A program made the position numbers and the translations under genes. Positions 59,121 through 64,000 of a DNA stretch of 64,000 nucleotides are shown in pieces. Origin of the DNA: Tolypeutes matacus (taxonomy: Eukaryota; Chordata; Mammalia; Cingulata; Chlamyphoridae); the NCBI GenBank assembly GCA_026826555.1, contig JAKSZT010033739.1, positions 664,551 through 728,550 on the forward strand. Direction: 5' to 3'. The notes beneath the pieces are model-generated. The model did no database searches. It worked only from the letters and a program-made list of their open reading frames with translations, and was not told where the DNA came from. Position 1 is the first letter of the stretch. The number at the start of each line of letters is the position of its first letter.

Positions 59121-59393
59121 ATCTCCATTTCAACATTTTCCATAATATTTGAACAATCCCTATATCAGAGTCTGGGAGATTATATCACTGAATGAATGAC
59201 TTAAAGAATGACTGAATGAATGACTGATCTTACTGAATGAGATGCAGGAAATATTAAGCTCATAAGTCATGGTAGAGGGAAGATAGCAGAGATAAACAGG
59301 GTAAAAATCTGGAACTCCTTTTTTGGTGGGTGAATGGGGTAGAACTCACTATGGGTGAAAGGAAAGGAGAAGGATTTCCTGAAAACAATAGAA

Positions 59394-59510
59394 TGTCATT
59401 GAGCCCTCATTGTGAACTAGCTCCTGGGGTATTCATTTGTGGGAGACACTTCCCTGCCCTCAGGAAGTGATGAGGGAAGTGGGGATACAGACACAGATTT
59501 CAATTCAGCA
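59394..59510 (+). mobile_element. possible L2/MIR-type fragment
   Basis: CATTGAGCCCTCATTGTGAAC with CTGCCCTCAGGAAGT and ATACAGACACAG resembles an ancient LINE 3' end. Confidence 0.45.
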
Positions 59511-59579
59511 TTCCAATTTATAATTATAATCAGGAGATAAAATTAACTTTATAAAAGTGCCAGTGGTAGACTGATTATT

Positions 59580-60060
59580 GTACACCATTAAAGACACTTG
59601 CTGAATTTTAATCCAGATTTCTGCAGGTGTGGGTTCTTTTCCATTTAGGACCCTTTGAAGGTGTATTATCCTTTATTTCCTGGACTCATTTGAGAATAGG
59701 ATCTTCTAAAATCCTGTTCAGGCATGGACAAAATGAATGATGACAGATCTTGATTGAGAGAACTGGAGCCTTATTAAGAGTGGAAAATTAAGAGAAGTAA
59801 GAAGATGGAAGCCAGCATAAAATGGGAGTGCAGACACAAGGAGAGAAAGAACACCATGTGACTGGGGGGCAGAGATGCAAGTCAAGAGTTCCAAAGGAGA
59901 GTGGAAAGCCAGAAGGGGGAAGATACAGACATCAGGAAGAAAGTGTGGTCTTGCTGATGACTTCATTTTGGATGTCTAGCCTCTAAAACTGTTATCTAAT
60001 AAAGTCCTCTTTTTAAGTTAACCAATGTGTGAGATTTGTTATCTTAGTCTGGCAAACAGT
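59580..60060 (+). mobile_element. LTR-like repeat, possibly MaLR/ERV-L group
   Basis: Shares phrases and order with 61550-61990: a CTCATTTGAGAATAGGATC phrase, a GGAAG-TG(G/T)A-A middle, TAGCCTCTAAAACTGTTATC and a TTAA(G)CCAA(C)CA(A)-GTGTG end. Related to each other; family placement is by resemblance only. Confidence 0.5.
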
Positions 60061-61549
60061 GACAATTTTGGTACCTTGAAGAGGGGTGCTGCTATTCCAT
60101 ATACCTAGAAATATAGAAGTGGCCTGAATTGGTAAATGGAGGCTAGAAATATTTGGAAGTGATTGGTAGGAAATGCTTAGATTGCTTTGAATAGAATACT
60201 GATAGAGATACAGAAATTGAAGTCATTTCTGTTGAGGGTACAGTACAAAAACAAGTGAGAAAAGAAGAGAAAGTTGTCACCATCATAACAAATATATTTT
60301 TGGTAATGTCCAGAAGGTTGGCAAACATATGGATGCTAAAGGTAATTCCAGAGATGGCTTAAAAGGAATTGTTAAATGTGTTATATGAAACTGGAAGAAA
60401 GGTGATTCTTCTTATAGAGGCAGAGAACTTGGTGGAAATGTGTTGCTATATCCAATGGAAGGCAAAAACTGTAAAGGATGAACATGGATATATAGCAGAG
60501 GAGATTTTCAAGGAAAGCTTGGAATGTGCACTCTAGTTTCTCCTTGCATCTTATAATACAATGTGAACAGAATAAGATAAAATGAGGATTGGTGTCTCAA
60601 GCACAAAAGAACAGTTTGGAAAATTCAGAGTTTATATAGATAGCCTGCTTTGCGACTAGGGCCAGAGATGGGTCCTTCATTGCCCTCCATTTACTCCCTT
60701 AAGGTGATTTCCAAAAGAATAAGGCTCTATTTTAGGGTTTAGCTAAACTGCCCTACTTTAAGGAGATTAGTCATAGCATTCACATACCCAGTCATCCATT
60801 TCAGAGCAAGTCAGTATTCAAAATATATTTGTCCAAAAATATCCATTGAAAATAATTTTTTCTAATGACTTAGTCCCCCTCAAACTACATGATAAATCAA
60901 CAAGTTTTAGAGAATTTTATAAGAGCAGAAATATTATCAGTCTAGATAGAGGTAGTCAGAGATGGAAAGGACAGAACCATGGGAGCAGAAGTAAGAACTG
61001 AATATATATTCTTGGTAAAAGACAGATGCGTGCTTGCAAGAAGTTGGGAAAGTGAGCGAAATACTCTAATGTTTGGAGATAGATGGACCTAATTCTAAGG
61101 GTTCAGGGAGAGCATGACCACTGTGCCAAGCCTTGGCAAGGGTGGGCTTCCACTCCAGCAGACCAAGAGGATAAATATTACATTCCCAGTCTTTGAAATG
61201 AAATGGAAATTTCCCTGATGAATTTCAGACTTGCCCAAGACATGCAACCATGGTTTGACTTCCAATTTCTGCCTTCTAAAATGACAATATCTATCCCTTG
61301 CCTGTCCCACTACCATATTTTAGAAATGAATAAATAGTATTTCTAGCTTTCACACATCAACAGATGAATTTTCCCTAGGATGGACCATACTCATAAATGA
61401 TTTTGATGAAACTGAGTAGGTACTGAAATGACTTAAGAGTTTTAGGAAATGAGGATGGAGTAAATTTTTTTCATGTAGGAAGAGCATGTCTATGGGGTTC
61501 TGAATTTGGTAGATATAGCAGAGTTTCCCACCAAAGGCACCCTTAATCT
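60061..61549. other. no recognisable gene
   Basis: Intergenic sequence with only short frames; nothing identified. Confidence 0.45.
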
Positions 61550-61990
61550 TAATATTTGTTACTGTGTATATGAACACATTTGTTAATGGACCCTTTGAGG
61601 ATATATCATCAGTTAAAATGTGAACTCATTTAAGAATAAATCCTATTATGATCCTATTTGTAGGCAAATAGAATGAGTGTAAATTCAATATATATGAATG
61701 GAGGCAATGTTAAGAGCAGATGTTTGAACTCAGTGAGAGGTGTGAGAAGTCGGAAGACTGTGGAAAATTGAGAGATTGTAATATAACAGGAGGCAGAGAT
61801 ACAAACCAATGATTCTCAAGAATTGCAACAATTCAGCAACACAATGCTAAAAGCCTTGGGATGAAAGAACACTCTTATTTGAGCCTTGGTTTTGGATTTC
61901 TAGCCCCTCAAACATGTGTGCTATTACATCATTGTTGTTAAGCCAACAAGTGTGTGGCATTTGTAATAAGAGCATGGCAATCCAAGACAA
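61550..61990 (+). mobile_element. LTR-like repeat, relative of 59.58-60.06 kb
   Basis: See the copy at 59580; both are in the same orientation about 2 kb apart. Confidence 0.45.
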
Positions 61991-62929
61991 TCCCATGCAA
62001 TCTTAGGAAAATTTCCAGATATGGAAAGAAAGACAAAGCGGTAGGCTTCACCCTAAATTTGGAACTATTGTCTTGCATAAATTACCAAATGTCATAGCAT
62101 AATTTACCTGAAATATTCCATAATAGCATGAATGCTCTGAACCATTGACTAATAACTTGACATTATATTGTTTATGGCATCCCCAATTTGCTTGAAAAAT
62201 GAGGCCCATAGTACCTCAGTTAAAATATTTAATACACATCAATGCATACTAAAATGGGGACTGCAATTATTGTAACCTGCTATATGAGATGTGCAGAAAT
62301 GATTGTTATCCCCAGTTCTTCTCTATTTAACAGCCCTATCTGACCTGTTGCTAAATTTGCAGATAATTAATAGTGGCTCAAGGCAGAGTTTTTAAACCAT
62401 AAGGTTGTGATTCTATAAATTATGATTCCCATAATCAATATTCTTGGAATTACTGACTCCATTCAATGAGAAACTGAAAGATATTTGGTAATATAGATTT
62501 GAATAATATTCTGTTGATTGCATATTTCAACAGCCATTTTGTTGCAATCTAATGAACTTATCCAATATCCTGTATGTATCAGCAATCATAAAATAATGAC
62601 CATAAAATAGTATAAATAAATTCTATGTTACCAGAATAAAAATTTCAAAAGTCATAGATCTATAAAACACATAGTATATTTAATAGTATAATTATTACCC
62701 AGGTATCATATCAATGCTATGATATGAAACTAATGCAATATATGTATTGATAAGGGGATAAGATAGGTAAGAAAAAAAAGTATCTGTTTTCTGTACATAT
62801 ACAAACATACTTATAACAAAACAGGGTAGAAATATTCATGACAATATTCAGAAACATTCATACTTGTTTCTGTAACTGATCATGCAGTTGTATTTCATAT
62901 TTATCACTAGCTTCTTCCAATATCTTTTG
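61991..62929. other. no recognisable gene
   Basis: AT-rich intergenic sequence between the LTR-like repeat and the ERV-L fragment. Confidence 0.45.
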
Positions 62930-64000
62930 CTCCCTCTATCCTCAGCAAGTAACTCAGATGGCTGTGTTTCTTTGCAGGGTGTTGTGGCCCAAACCTTAAC
63001 TCAAGAAGATTCTGGGCCAATGTTAGTCCTGCCTGTCTGGGGTTGTTGCAATTTTCCATTGACTTTAATCACAGGGTGTAGTAGTACTGACCCCTGGGGG
63101 TCTCCTGTATTCCAGGCAGGCTCTTCTTTACTTCCATTGTGTAGTTGCTCTCCTACTGCTCCTTGATAGTTCTGATCAGGCACCCCAGCCAGTACAGTAA
63201 TTGCCTTCTTTGTCTGTTGATTCAGAGGCATGAGGAGCCCAAAGTGACCAGGTGGCAGTCTGAACTTCCAGTTCAAAGGAATTGTTTTGGTGTTTCCTAG
63301 GAGAAGCACACATCATTTTTGAACTAAGACCTGTACACTAGCAGAGCTTAAGAGTGCAAGGACAGGGAGCAAATCTTTCCTTGTGGATCACTAAGGGTAA
63401 TAGTAAATAGTGCCACTTCCATTTCCTTTCATTGATTCCTGGACCTGTGAATATTGGCTATGGGAGAAACACCACCATAGAGTGGACAATGATTTAGAGC
63501 ATACACTGCCACCTGGAGAATATTGCTCCAGCCCTGCAAGGTATTGCCACCTACTTGGCACTGTAATTGAGTGTTCAAAAGGCCATTTCACCATTTTATC
63601 AATCCAGCTGCTTCAGTATAATGTGGAACATGGTAAGGATAGTGAATTACATGAGCATGTGCCCATTCCCTCATATCATTCGCCATGAAGTGGGTTCCTT
63701 GATCAGGAGCAATACTATGGGGGTTACTATGATGATGGATAAGACATTTGTTAAGGTCATGGAAGGATGTTTTGGTAGAAACATTGCATGCAGGGAAAGT
63801 AAACCCATATCCAGAGAATGTAGTCTAGGTAGAACAAATCACTCTTCCTTCCATGATGGAAGCAGTCAACTATAATCAACTTGCCACCAGTTAGGAGGCT
63901 GATCATGATGGAGAATGGTGCCATATCATGGGCTGTGTGTGTGTCTCTGCTGCTAGCAGACTGGGTTCTCAGCAGTGGCTGTAGCCAGATTGGCATTAGT
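62930..64000 (-). mobile_element. ERV-L (class III) pol fragment: integrase and dUTPase, broken
   Basis: On the minus strand, 63309-63001 carries dUTPase-like motifs of ERV-L pol (LPPGHFGLLMP, VLAG, NTGDP, VIKVNGKLQQP). To the right, pieces around 63690-63560 and 63996-63757 align with the integrase core (an SDQGTHF-type motif near 63710-63690 and a HVPH-like phrase). Integrase before dUTPase is the ERV-L order. Stops and shifts break every frame. It continues past the window end. Confidence 0.82.

Noticed and set aside
1..64000. CRISPR arrays, operons, bacterial or phage systems
   Set aside because: Nothing of the kind; composition, introns, retroelements and Ig segments are mammalian.

Overview
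The window reads as mammalian nuclear DNA from a xenarthran, most probably an armadillo. Two tRNA-derived SINEs (44.67-44.85 kb and 51.03-51.13 kb) have the form of the DAS-type SINE I know from armadillo, and several L1 3' tails are unlike the primate or rodent ones I know. No bacterial-style genes, CRISPR arrays or operons are present; almost all short reading frames are noise. The locus is part of the immunoglobulin heavy-chain variable (IGHV) cluster. All V segments lie on the minus strand, so the D, J and constant genes should lie to the left.

Layout. 0-4.6 kb: V-flanking sequence with old repeats. 4.4-11.3 kb: a clan II (VH4-like) V segment cut in two within CDR1 by a class II (betaretrovirus-like) provirus with two LTRs, 5-bp target duplication, Lys-type primer site, a gag remnant, pol and env, all broken. 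12-18.6 kb: old repeats, a TAF11 retrocopy and an L1 tail. 18.7-25.5 kb: duplicated V block B with an open VH at 20.1-20.6 kb and a VH relic split by an L1 tail. 26.5-29.1 kb: a VH4-like segment with a stop in its leader, then a degenerate VH3-like pseudogene. 30.9-31.7 kb: a truncated GNA12 retrocopy. 31.7-41.9 kb: a long antisense L1 carrying two younger L1-derived insertions. 45.5-46.9 kb: a VH pseudogene with a strong recombination signal. 47.5-48.2 kb: a degenerate tandem repeat of about 50 bp. 51.2-57.1 kb: duplicated V block C, holding the best candidate functional segment (52.50-52.93 kb). 57-64 kb: old repeats, ending in an antisense ERV-L pol fragment with integrase and dUTPase that runs off the window.

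How it works together: a usable V unit here is an octamer (ATGCAAAT in the minus sense) about 110 bp upstream of a 46-nt leader exon, a short intron, the V exon, and a heptamer-23-nonamer recombination signal. Only the 52.5 kb unit has all of these in good form; the others have lost one or more parts. The VH4-like segments share an unusual pair of extra cysteines in CDR1 and CDR2 and lack the usual FR2 arginine, which are the most interesting protein-level observations. The rest of the window is a layered record of block duplication and retroelement insertion.
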